Shown here piece after piece: positions 8,234 through 15,450 of a DNA stretch of 37,305 nt (the stretch's first letter is position 1; every line of letters begins with the position of its first letter). A program made the position numbers and the translations under genes. The notes beneath the pieces are model-generated. The model ran no database searches. It saw nothing but the letters and a program-made list of their open reading frames with translations, and had not been told where the DNA came from. This stretch comes from Burkholderiaceae bacterium (lineage in GTDB: Bacteria > Pseudomonadota > Gammaproteobacteria > Burkholderiales > Burkholderiaceae_C): contig SCRU01000064.1 of the NCBI GenBank assembly GCA_004323695.1, positions 1-37,305 on the forward strand, in the 5' to 3' direction.

Positions 8234-8779
8234 TCAGCTCCCGTTTGCCGCGACCACCGTGATCTGGGAGGTCATGACGGCATGCGCGACACCACAGTAC
8301 TCAAGACACATCACCTTGTAGGTGCCAGGCTCGGTGAACGTGTACACGAGCTTGTTGGTGAAGCCCGGCATCGCCTGCACCTGGGTCACGATACGGCCGT
8401 CGGGTGCATAGATCGCAAAGCCGTGGTTAACGTCTCCGCTGGTGACCCGAAATTCCACCGGGCTGCCCGCATGCACCGTGCTCGGATGGATGTCCCACGC
8501 CCACTGCCGCCCCACCACGTCCACCACCTGGTGGATATCCAGCGGCGTATCCTGCGGCGCGATCGGGAACGCACGAAGAGTGGCATAAGTAACGCCCACG
8601 AAGATGATCAGCAACGCGCCGAACAGCCATCGTCGCAGCACGTTGGACGTATGCGCGGCCTTGCGCGTCGCCGCGTCATCGGCCGGCTTGCCCGTCTGAC
8701 TGATCACGTAGAGGAAACCCAACGCGACCAACCCCATGCCCACCAGGGCAATGACCCAGACAACATTCTGAAGAATCAT
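8234..8779 (-). CDS. CuA-containing oxidase subunit II (sNOR-type cluster)
   Basis: 181-aa subunit II: two N-terminal membrane helices (residues ~6-26 and 50-69) and a periplasmic cupredoxin domain. The full CuA ligand set is present: H119 (NHGF), C158, E160, C162, H166 and M169 in CLEYCGVAHAVM. It would therefore take electrons from a soluble cytochrome c or cupredoxin and hand them to subunit I. No heme c motif is present, so it is not a cNOR NorC subunit. It is the first gene of the four-gene operon, preceded by GGAGG 6 nt before the ATG and by a sigma70-like promoter at 8855-8883. In the sNOR literature subunits II and I are, as I recall, NorS and NorY. Confidence 0.9.
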   Translation of the reverse strand: MILQNVVWVIALVGMGLVALGFLYVISQTGKPADDAATRKAAHTSNVLRRWLFGALLIIFVGVTYATLRAFPIAPQDTPLDIHQVVDVVGRQWAWDIHPSTVHAGSPVEFRVTSGDVNHGFAIYAPDGRIVTQVQAMPGFTNKLVYTFTEPGTYKVMCLEYCGVAHAVMTSQITVVAANGS

Positions 8780-8854
8780 GGAAATCCTCCGAACCAGGGA
8801 ACGCCGGGAACTGCGCTGCAGCTATTCGTACCTGTTTGTTTCTGGCTTGGTCTG

Positions 8855-8883
8855 ACTATGGTTGGGCCGCTTCGAGTTGTCAA
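8855..8883 (-). promoter_or_regulatory. Candidate sigma70 promoter of the oxidase/NO-reductase operon
   Basis: On the minus strand a consensus -35 TTGACA (8878-8883), a 17-nt spacer and -10 CATAGT (8855-8860), giving a leader of about 70 nt before the subunit II ATG at 8779. I saw no FNR/NnrR (TTGAT-N4-ATCAA), NsrR or sigma54/NorR signature in this interval. The stretch 8884-9024 holds no gene that I can support. Confidence 0.5.
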
Positions 8884-9024
8884 ACTGCGGCGTTATCCCT
8901 TTGCCCATGTCGGCAGTAGGCGCTTTGGACGCGCCCGATTGGCGCCGATTGCGCGGACCCGCAAGCTGGGTTCTCGGGTCGATGCCGGGGACGGCCTGAT
9001 CCTTGTCCTTGCCTTCCTCGCGGG

Positions 9025-9067
9025 CTGGCGTGGCAGCACGCTAAGCGTATCGCCACCGCCACGCCAG
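9025..9067 (-). terminator. Nested hairpin directly after mocR (possible terminator)
   Basis: A perfect 10-bp inverted repeat, CTGGCGTGGC (9025-9034) and GCCACGCCAG (9058-9067), encloses a second perfect one, ACGCT-A-AGCGT (9038-9048). It starts 5 bp after the mocR stop. No U-tract follows, so termination would be weak or factor-assisted. It lies between the mocR gene and the promoter of the oxidase operon. Confidence 0.4.
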
Positions 9068-9072
9068 CGTCT

Positions 9073-10509
9073 TCAGTGCATCGCGTCCCGCAGCCGCGCG
9101 AACACCTTCCAGAACGCCACCTCCTGCGTCGTCGCGAAGTTGATGCGCATCAGCGTGCTGGGCTGGCGACTGGCGTGGAACAGCGCGCCGGGCGCGAGCA
9201 GGTAGCCGTCATCCAGCATGCGCTGCGACAGCGCGTCGGTGTCCACACCGGTCTCGACCCAGCCGAACAGCCCCGCCGGCTCGGCCGCAAAGCTGCAGCC
9301 ATGCGCCAGCGCCAATTTGACGCTGCGCGCGCGCGCCAGATCGAGCCGGGTGCGGATGCGCTCGGCATGGCGGCGCAACTGGCCCTGGTCGATGCACCAG
9401 GCCAGCGCCTTCTCCAGCAGCGCCGGGGTGGTCAGTGTGGCCAGCAGCTTGGTGTCCAGCAAGGGCTCGACCAGCTCGGGCGGCGCCGCCAGAAAACCGA
9501 TGCGCCAGTTCGGCGCCAGGATCTTGGCAAAGCCGCTGACGTAAATCGTGCGCTGCAGTCCGTCGAGCACGCACAGGCGGGTCGCATACTCGGGCGCGAG
9601 GTGGCTGTACGTGTCGTCCTCGACGATATGGAAGTTGTACGCATTCGCCAGCTGCAGCACGCGGTGCGCGCTGCCCGGCGCCAGGCAGTAGCCGGTCGGG
9701 TTGTGGAACACGCTGACGCTGACGAACAGTTTGGGCGCATGCGCCTCGCAATACTTCGCCATCACGGCCAGATCGGGCCCGTCGGCGCGGCGCGGCACCG
9801 GCAGCACGCGCATGCCCAGCGCCGCGAGGCGCGCGAACTCGACCGCCCAGCCGGGCTCCTCCACCATCACGGGGTCGCCGGGGCGCAGCAGCGTGCGGCT
9901 CACGATGTCGAGCGCGTGGGTGGCGCCCACCGTGGTGATGATTTGCCCCGGCGCCACCTGCATGTTGAACCTGGCCAGCTTTTTGGACAGCGACTGGCGC
10001 AGGCCGCTGTCGCCCGCGGGCTCGCCGTATTGCAGCGAAAAATCCTGCAGCACGCGCGTGCCGGTGACGCGGCGCACCGCGGCCGGCATGAAGGTGGTCT
10101 CCAGCCACTGCGGCGGCAGCACCCCCATGCCAGGCTGGGGCTTGTCGCCGCTGCCCTGGAACATGCCGCGGATCAGCGCGGTGGCGTTGACCGGGGCGCG
10201 GGGGGCAGGGGCGCCGGCCGCCATTCTGGAGTCAATTACTGAATTGGTAGCAATCAATGACAGTGCAGCAACGGGTTGCATCGTTTCCCGCACAAAAAAA
10301 CCGCGATTCTTGCGGGCCTCCACCAGGCCTTGCGCCAGCAGACGGTCATAGGCCGCCACCACGGTGGACGGGCTCACGCCCTGCTGCTGCGCGCACTGGC
10401 GCACCGAAGGCAGGCGCGCGCCCGGCACCAGCAGGCGGTTGCGGATGCGCTCGCCCAAGCGCATGGCGAGCTGCTCCGTGAGGGACTGGGCGGCGGCTTT
10501 CATCAGCAT
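9073..10509 (-). CDS. MocR-family (GntR/aminotransferase) transcriptional regulator
   Basis: 478-aa fusion of an N-terminal GntR winged helix (residues ~8-75, with ARLPSVRQCAQQQGVSPSTV) and a class I aminotransferase-like domain. The latter has HNPTG (269-273), VEDDTYS and the PLP lysine K329 in SGFAKILAPNWRIG. MocR proteins use PLP or amino-acid adducts as effectors and usually control a divergent gene. Here that is the lysE-eamA-aminotransferase operon, with a perfect inverted repeat in between. The ATG at 10509 is chosen because AAGGGG lies 6 nt upstream; 10503 is also possible. A decayed copy of the 17-bp hairpin motif occurs at 10235-10251. The final 79 bp are duplicated at 5445-5523. 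Confidence 0.92.
   Translation of the reverse strand: MLMKAAAQSLTEQLAMRLGERIRNRLLVPGARLPSVRQCAQQQGVSPSTVVAAYDRLLAQGLVEARKNRGFFVRETMQPVAALSLIATNSVIDSRMAAGAPAPRAPVNATALIRGMFQGSGDKPQPGMGVLPPQWLETTFMPAAVRRVTGTRVLQDFSLQYGEPAGDSGLRQSLSKKLARFNMQVAPGQIITTVGATHALDIVSRTLLRPGDPVMVEEPGWAVEFARLAALGMRVLPVPRRADGPDLAVMAKYCEAHAPKLFVSVSVFHNPTGYCLAPGSAHRVLQLANAYNFHIVEDDTYSHLAPEYATRLCVLDGLQRTIYVSGFAKILAPNWRIGFLAAPPELVEPLLDTKLLATLTTPALLEKALAWCIDQGQLRRHAERIRTRLDLARARSVKLALAHGCSFAAEPAGLFGWVETGVDTDALSQRMLDDGYLLAPGALFHASRQPSTLMRINFATTQEVAFWKVFARLRDAMH
9080..9158. repeat. Direct repeat copy B (3' end of mocR)
   Basis: Bases 9089-9158 are identical to 5454-5523, and the nine bases before them match with two differences. 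The repeats lie in the same orientation, 3635 bp apart, and enclose the complete oxidase/NO-reductase operon and its promoter. This copy is part of the intact mocR gene. Confidence 0.9.
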
Positions 10510-10562
10510 GGCGAACCCCTTGCAGTGGCCGGTGCCGCGGCGCTGTGCTGCCACGGCAAGCC

Positions 10563-10595
10563 ATACAGTTTCTGAATCTGAATCAAAAACTGTAT
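10563..10595. promoter_or_regulatory. Probable MocR operator
   Basis: Perfect 9-bp inverted repeat ATACAGTTT (10563-10571) and AAACTGTAT (10587-10595), with a 15-nt spacer containing the direct repeat CTGAAT-CTGAAT. It lies in the 166-bp region between mocR and the divergent lysE-type gene. Its right arm touches the -35 of the lysE-side promoter, a position suited to activation. Repeats of ACTGTAT type are known in other MocR targets; assignment to this protein is inferred. Confidence 0.65.
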
Positions 10596-10622
10596 TGATT
10601 GTGTACTGGCATCGACTATAGA
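10595..10622 (+). promoter_or_regulatory. Candidate promoter of the lysE-eamA operon
   Basis: TTGATT (10595-10600), 16-nt spacer, TATAGA (10617-10622). The spacer is one base short and the -35 is weak, as expected for an activator-dependent promoter next to the MocR operator. Confidence 0.45.
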
Positions 10623-10675
10623 GTCAGATCCATGCCCAAGCAAGCCCTGACTTCCCCGCCATGCCGGGATACCCC

Positions 10676-11287
10676 ATGAGCACCACCGAATTCACCGCGC
10701 TGCTGGTGCTGGCGACCGCCATGAGCTTCACGCCGGGGCCGAACACCACGCTGGCCACCGCGCTCGCGGCGAATCGGGGCCTCAGGCGCGCGCTGCCCTT
10801 TGTCTGCGCGGTCCCGATCGGCTTTGGTGTGCTCCTGTGCCTGTGCGCGCTCGGGCTGGGCGCGCTGCTGCTGGCCCTGCCGCTGCTGGGCTGGGTCGTG
10901 AAGATCGCGGGCGTGGCCTACCTGCTGTGGCTGGCGTGGAAGCTCACGCAAACCGCCCACCCCGCGCAGGCCGACGCCGCGCGCATGAACGTCAGCTTCT
11001 GGCAGGGCGTGGGCCTGCAGTTCATGAACATCAAGGGCTGGATGCTGACGCTGGCCATCATCGGCGGCTGGATCGTCGGACGCAGCCACCCGCTCGCGCG
11101 CTTCGCCATCGTGCTGCCGGTGCTGCTGGTCTTTACCTTCGTGAGCGCCCTGAGTTACGCGCTGGTGGGCTCGCTGCTGCGCGACTGGCTGGCCGGGCCG
11201 CGGGGCAGCGGCGCGCGCCTGCGCTGGTTCAACCGAGGCATGGCCGCGGTGCTGGCGCTCACCGCCGCATGGATGCTGACGGTATGA
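10676..11287 (+). CDS. LysE/RhtB family amino-acid exporter
   Basis: About 203-aa inner-membrane protein with the six-helix LysE/RhtB layout; the N-terminal motif SFTPGPNTTLATA is the family signature (TPGPN). It exports an amino acid or related compound. I use the ATG at 10676 (MSTTEF), where homologues usually begin; the ATG at 10661 would add MPGYP, and neither has a strong ribosome site. It is the first gene of an operon divergent from mocR: its TGA overlaps the ATG of the next exporter gene (ATGA). Confidence 0.9.
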   Translation: MSTTEFTALLVLATAMSFTPGPNTTLATALAANRGLRRALPFVCAVPIGFGVLLCLCALGLGALLLALPLLGWVVKIAGVAYLLWLAWKLTQTAHPAQADAARMNVSFWQGVGLQFMNIKGWMLTLAIIGGWIVGRSHPLARFAIVLPVLLVFTFVSALSYALVGSLLRDWLAGPRGSGARLRWFNRGMAAVLALTAAWMLTV

Positions 11288-12216
11288 ACGCCACCACCAA
11301 AGGCCTTTGGCTCGGCACGCTGGGCGTGCTGATCTTCTCGCTGTCCCTGCCGATGACGCGGCTGGCCGTGGGCACGCCCAGCGCGCCGCAGCTGTCGGGC
11401 GTCTTCATTGCGCTGGGCCGGGCCGCGGTGGCGGCCGGCCTGTCGGCGGCATTTCTGCTCGCGACGCGCGCGCCCCTGCCCCGGCGCCAGGACTGGTGGC
11501 CGCTGGCCATCACGGCGGGCGGCGTGGTGTTTGGCTTTCCGCTGCTGTCCTCCATCGCGATGCGCTATGTCCAGGCCGTGCATTCCAGCGTCATCGTCGG
11601 CGTGTTGCCGCTGGCCACCGCCGCGGTCGGCGCGCTGCTGCACCGCCAGCGGCCGTCCCCGGGTTTCTGGCTATGCGCGGCCGCGGGCAGCGGGCTCGTG
11701 GTGGCGTTTGCCGTGCTGCATTCGGGCAGCGCCAGCAGTGCCGGGGCCGCCAGGGTGCATTGGGCCGACACCCTGCTGCTGCTGGCGATGCTGTGTGCCG
11801 CCGTCGGCTATGCCTACGGGGCGCGGCTGTCGCAGCACATGCGCGCGGAGCATGTGATTTGCTGGGCGCTGGTGATGTCCCTGCCGCTGACGCTGCCGCT
11901 GGCGCTGGCCAACTGGCCGCCGGCGGCGATCAAGACCAGCGCCTGGTGGGGCTTTGCCTATGTGGCGGTGTTCTCGATGTGGCTGGGCTTTTTTGCCTGG
12001 TACCGGGGCCTGGCGCTCGGCGGCACTGTGCGCGTGAGTCAGGCGCAACTGCTCCAGCCCTTTCTCTCCATGCTGTTTGCCGTGCCGCTGCTGGGTGAAA
12101 CACTGGACGGCATGACGCTCGGGTTCGGACTGGCCGTCATCGCCACCGTGTTCGTGGGCAAGAAAATGCCCGTCGGAAGCGCACGGAAAATGGCAACAGG
12201 AGCCACAACATCATGA
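11284..12216 (+). CDS. EamA/DMT family transporter
   Basis: 310-aa drug/metabolite-transporter-family protein with about ten membrane helices arranged as two EamA repeats (for example LWLGTLGVLIFSLSLPMTRL at the start and LLQPFLSMLFAVPLLGETLD in the second half). The LxxPxxxxxxxxxxxGE pattern near the C-terminus is typical of the family. The start overlaps the LysE gene stop as ATGA and its own stop overlaps the aminotransferase start in the same way, so the three are translationally coupled. Two different exporters side by side suggest efflux of a metabolite handled by the downstream enzymes; the substrate is unknown. Confidence 0.88.
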   Translation: MNATTKGLWLGTLGVLIFSLSLPMTRLAVGTPSAPQLSGVFIALGRAAVAAGLSAAFLLATRAPLPRRQDWWPLAITAGGVVFGFPLLSSIAMRYVQAVHSSVIVGVLPLATAAVGALLHRQRPSPGFWLCAAAGSGLVVAFAVLHSGSASSAGAARVHWADTLLLLAMLCAAVGYAYGARLSQHMRAEHVICWALVMSLPLTLPLALANWPPAAIKTSAWWGFAYVAVFSMWLGFFAWYRGLALGGTVRVSQAQLLQPFLSMLFAVPLLGETLDGMTLGFGLAVIATVFVGKKMPVGSARKMATGATTS

Positions 12217-13493
12217 GTTCGAACCCTATGGAACAAGCCAAACCGTGGCGGCTCGCCGCGCGCGCCGAAAAGATGAACCCCTCGGTGATCCGCGAGATCC
12301 TGAAGGTCACCGAGAAGCCCGGCATCATCAGCTTTGCCGGCGGCCTGCCCTCGCCAAAGACCTTTCCGGTGGCCGAGTTTGCGGCGGCCTGCGCCAAGGT
12401 GCTGAAGGGCGATGCGCACGCCTCGCTGCAGTACGCGGCCAGCGAGGGCTACGGCCCGCTGCGCGAAATGGTGGCCGCCGCCCTGCCCTGGCCGGCCGAC
12501 GCCGCGCAGGTGCTGATCACCACCGGCTCGCAGCAGGGGCTGGATCTGCTGGCCAAGGTGCTGATCGACGAAGGCAGCCGCATTCTGGTCGAGACCCCGA
12601 CCTACCTGGGCGCGCTGCAGGCCTTTGCGCCGATGCAGCCCGAGGTGGTCAGCGTGCCAAGCGACGATGAAGGCGTGGTGATCGACGACCTGGAGAAAAA
12701 GTTGGCCCCCACGCTTGCGGCCAAGGCCGCTGCGCTGCCCCCCGAGGGGGCGCGTTCGCCTTGGGGCGGCCCGGCAGCGAACAAGTCCGCGGGCGCGCGC
12801 TTTCTCTATGTGCTGCCCAATTTCCAGAACCCGACCGGCCGCACCATGACCGAGGCGCGCCGCACGGCCTTGTCGGAGCGCGCGGCGGCGCTGGGCCTGC
12901 CGTTGGTGGAAGACAACCCGTACGGCGACCTGTGGTTCGACGTGCCGCCGCCCGCGCCCATGACGGCGCGCAACCCGGACGGCTGCGTGTACCTGGGTTC
13001 GTTTTCCAAGGTGCTGGCGCCGGGGCTGCGGCTCGGCTACCTGGTCGCGCCGAAGCCGCTGTACCCCAAGCTGCTGCAGGCCAAGCAGGCGGCCGACCTG
13101 CACAGCGCCGGCTTCAATCAGCGCGTGGTGGCCGAAGTCATGGCGGACGGCTTTCTGGAGCGTCACGTGCCCACCATCCGTGCTCTCTACAAGTCGCAGC
13201 GCGACGCCATGCTGGCCGCGATGCGCGAGCACATGCCCGCGGGCGTGAGCTGGAACACGCCGGCCGGCGGCATGTTCCTGTGGGTGCGCCTGCCCGAGGG
13301 CATGGACGCCGTGGCGCTGCTGCCCACGGCGGTCGAGCACAACGTGGCCTTCGTGCCGGGCGCGGCCTTCTATGCCGACCACGGCGACCCCCGCACGCTG
13401 CGCCTGAGTTTCGTGACCGCCAGCGCGGACGAGATCAGGACCGGCGTGGCCGCGCTGGCCCAGGCCATCCGGCAACACGCCGGCAAGGCATAA
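12213..13493 (+). CDS. PLP-dependent aminotransferase, class I/II (2-aminoadipate/aromatic type)
   Basis: 426-aa fold-type I aminotransferase of the group close to MocR C-terminal domains and LysN-like 2-aminoadipate transaminases. Motifs: ISFAGGLPSPKTFP near the start, SLQYAASEGYGPLRE, NFQNPTGR (~203-210), VEDNPYGDL and the PLP lysine K266 in GSFSKVLAPGLRLGY. Residues ~165-193 (AP TLAAKAAALPPEGARS and on, ending KSAG) look like an extra segment just before ARFLYVLPNFQNPTG. They are encoded by a palindromic 47-bp repeat plus flanks (12733-12779), which appears to be an in-frame insertion in a surface loop. It overlaps the EamA gene by ATGA. The amino donor is not identifiable. Confidence 0.9.
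   Translation: MSSNPMEQAKPWRLAARAEKMNPSVIREILKVTEKPGIISFAGGLPSPKTFPVAEFAAACAKVLKGDAHASLQYAASEGYGPLREMVAAALPWPADAAQVLITTGSQQGLDLLAKVLIDEGSRILVETPTYLGALQAFAPMQPEVVSVPSDDEGVVIDDLEKKLAPTLAAKAAALPPEGARSPWGGPAANKSAGARFLYVLPNFQNPTGRTMTEARRTALSERAAALGLPLVEDNPYGDLWFDVPPPAPMTARNPDGCVYLGSFSKVLAPGLRLGYLVAPKPLYPKLLQAKQAADLHSAGFNQRVVAEVMADGFLERHVPTIRALYKSQRDAMLAAMREHMPAGVSWNTPAGGMFLWVRLPEGMDAVALLPTAVEHNVAFVPGAAFYADHGDPRTLRLSFVTASADEIRTGVAALAQAIRQHAGKA
12733..12779. repeat. 47-bp palindromic element inserted in frame in the aminotransferase gene
   Basis: Terminal 7-bp inverted repeats CGCTGCC (12733-12739) and GGCAGCG (12773-12779) enclose a GCCCCC-CGA-GGGGGC hairpin (12737-12751) and a CCTTGGGGCGGCC segment. 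I recall closely similar palindromic sequences recurring, mostly intergenically, in Comamonadaceae genomes. Here it is translated as part of an apparent extra loop. A repeat search would be needed to prove it is a mobile or dispersed element. Confidence 0.55.
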
Positions 13494-13497
13494 CACC

Positions 13498-14421
13498 ATG
13501 CAGCGCCCCTTCAAACAGGTCGATGTGTTCACCGGTGTCCCCTACCGGGGGAATCCGCTGGCCGTGGTGCTGGACGGCTCGGGCCTGGACGACGCGGCCA
13601 TGCAGCGCTTCGCGCGCTGGACGAATCTGTCGGAAACCACCTTCGTGCTGCAGCCGACGGCGGCCGCGCGCGCTGCCGGTGCCGACTACCGCGTGCGCAT
13701 CTTCACGCCCGGCGGCGAACTGCCGTTTGCAGGACACCCGACACTGGGCAGTTGCCATGCGTGGCTGCAGGGCGGCGGCCAGCCGCAATCGACCGAGGTC
13801 ATCACGCAGGAATGCCCGGTGGGTTTGGTGAAGATTCGCCGCGACGGGCAGCGACTGGCGTTTGCCGCGCCGCCGCTCAAGCGCAGCGACCCGGCGCCGG
13901 CGCTGCTGGCGCGCGTCAGCCAGGCGCTGGGCCTGCGGCCGGCGCAGATCATGGCCGCACAACTGCTCGACAACGGCCCGGTCTGGCTCGGCCTGTGGCT
14001 GGACAGCAGCGACACCGTGCTGGCGCTCACGCCGGACCATGCCCGGCTCAAGAGTTTGGGACAAAAAGTGGGTGTAGCCGGTGCCTATCACGCGCAGCAG
14101 GCTACATCTTTGATAGTTCGCTCGAATCGTGAGGCACGCGCCTTTGCGGGCCACGCCAAACCCGACGAGGCCGCACCCGACCTCGAGGTGCGGGCCTTTG
14201 CCGCGCCGCTCGGCGTGAATGAGGACCCCGTGACCGGCAGCCTGAACGCGAGCCTCGCGCAGTGGCTGATCGCTGACGGCCTGGCACCGGCGCGCTACCT
14301 GGTGGCGCAGGGCAGTTGCCTCGATCGCGCGGGCCGCGTGCACATCGAGCGCGATGCAGGCGGCCAGGTCTGGGTCGGTGGCGAGTCGGTGATCTGCGTC
14401 GATGGCACGGTGACGCTGTAA
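13498..14421 (+). CDS. PhzF family isomerase/epimerase
   Basis: 307-aa PhzF-like protein with the diaminopimelate-epimerase-type double fold. Typical sequences are QVDVFTGVPYRGNPLAVVLD at the start, IFTPGGELPFAGHPTLGS (~60-80) and NEDPVTGSLNASLAQWL (~240), with the catalytic-type Glu46 in NLSETTFV. It begins 4 nt after the aminotransferase stop with AAGG before the ATG, so it belongs to the same operon. Phenazine genes are absent and this is one of the many PhzF relatives without an assigned substrate. A low-GC patch (14054-14125) holds a 7-bp inverted repeat, TGTAGCC/GGCTACA (14073-14106). Confidence 0.9.
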   Translation: MQRPFKQVDVFTGVPYRGNPLAVVLDGSGLDDAAMQRFARWTNLSETTFVLQPTAAARAAGADYRVRIFTPGGELPFAGHPTLGSCHAWLQGGGQPQSTEVITQECPVGLVKIRRDGQRLAFAAPPLKRSDPAPALLARVSQALGLRPAQIMAAQLLDNGPVWLGLWLDSSDTVLALTPDHARLKSLGQKVGVAGAYHAQQATSLIVRSNREARAFAGHAKPDEAAPDLEVRAFAAPLGVNEDPVTGSLNASLAQWLIADGLAPARYLVAQGSCLDRAGRVHIERDAGGQVWVGGESVICVDGTVTL

Positions 14422-14434
14422 AGGAGATCCCTGT

Positions 14435-15400
14435 ATGAAGCTGCCCACCCTGCAAGACATCGAAGCCGCCGCCCGCGTGGTGTACCGCGAATTCCAGGCC
14501 ACGCCGCAATACCGGTGGGAGCTGCTGTCGCAGCGACTGGGCGCCGAGTGCTGGGTCAAGCACGAGAACCACACGCCGGTGGGCGCCTTCAAGCTGCGCG
14601 GCGGGCTGACTTATTTCGACCAGTTGAAGCAGCGCGGCGAGCTGCCGCGCGAGGTCGTCAGCGCAACGCGCGGCAACCACGGCCAGAGCATAGCCTGGGC
14701 TGCGCGCGCGCAGGGCGTGGCCTGCACCATCGTGGTTCCGCACGGCAATTCGCTGGAGAAAAATGCGGCCATGCGCGCGCTCGGCGCCACGCTGATCGAG
14801 CACGGACAGGATTTCCAGGAAAGCCGCGAGTTCGCCGCGCAGATCGCCGCGGAACGCGGCGCCCACATGGTGCCGAGCTTCCATTCGGACCTGGTGTGCG
14901 GCGTCAGCACCTATTGGTGGGAATTCTTCAGCGCCGTGCCGGGGCTCGACGTCGTGTACGTGCCGATCGGTCTGGGCTCGGGCGCGTGCGCCGCGATCGC
15001 GGCCCGGCAGGCGCTGGGGCACCGCGCCAAAATCATCGGCGTGGTCAGCGCGCACGCCACCACCTACTTCGATTCGCTGGCCGCCGGCCATGTGGTGGAA
15101 GCGCCCGTGACCACCGTGCTGGCGGACGGCATGGCCTGCCGCATCGCGGACGCCGCCGCGCTGGACATTCTGGCGGCACATATCGACCACATCGTCAAGG
15201 TCAGCGACGAGGAGATCGCGCAGGCCATGCGCGACCTTTATGCATGCACGCACAACGTGGCGGAGGGTGCGGGCGCGGCGGCCTTTGCCGCCGCGATGCA
15301 GGAGCGCGGGCAACGGTCCGGGCAGGTCGTCGGGGTGGCGCTCAGCGGCGCGAACGTGGACGCCGGTACTGTCGCCAAGGTGCTCCTGAACGCCTCTTGA
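14435..15400 (+). CDS. Threonine/serine dehydratase family protein (PLP fold type II)
   Basis: 321-aa dehydratase of the threonine/serine family without a C-terminal ACT regulatory domain, so of catabolic rather than biosynthetic size. PLP lysine K53 lies in PVGAFKLRGG; SATRGNHGQS (~76-85) and the glycine-rich GLGSGACA bind the cofactor. It converts a hydroxy amino acid (threonine or serine in the classical enzymes) to a 2-oxo acid and ammonia. AAGGAG stands 8 nt before the ATG. Gene order and spacing (13 bp after phzF) place it in the MocR-adjacent amino-acid operon. Confidence 0.9.
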   Translation: MKLPTLQDIEAAARVVYREFQATPQYRWELLSQRLGAECWVKHENHTPVGAFKLRGGLTYFDQLKQRGELPREVVSATRGNHGQSIAWAARAQGVACTIVVPHGNSLEKNAAMRALGATLIEHGQDFQESREFAAQIAAERGAHMVPSFHSDLVCGVSTYWWEFFSAVPGLDVVYVPIGLGSGACAAIAARQALGHRAKIIGVVSAHATTYFDSLAAGHVVEAPVTTVLADGMACRIADAAALDILAAHIDHIVKVSDEEIAQAMRDLYACTHNVAEGAGAAAFAAAMQERGQRSGQVVGVALSGANVDAGTVAKVLLNAS

Positions 15401-15450
15401 GGTCGCCCCCGGGACAAGCGGCCGCGGCCCGTTGGGCCTAAATTGGGGCC

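Noticed and set aside
5541-8779. Ordinary aa3-type cytochrome c oxidase operon
   Set aside because: No subunit III, CtaG or heme A synthase genes, and the helix VI Tyr is Asn; the four-gene set fits sNOR better.
8780-9024. FNR/NnrR, NsrR or NorR/sigma54 site in front of the NO-reductase-like operon
   Set aside because: Looked for TTGAT-N4-ATCAA, 11-1-11 NsrR palindromes and GG-N10-GC; only a sigma70-like promoter was found.
5445-9158. Transposon with target-site duplication
   Set aside because: A 70-79-bp duplication is far too long for a transposon target site, and there is no transposase or terminal inverted repeat.
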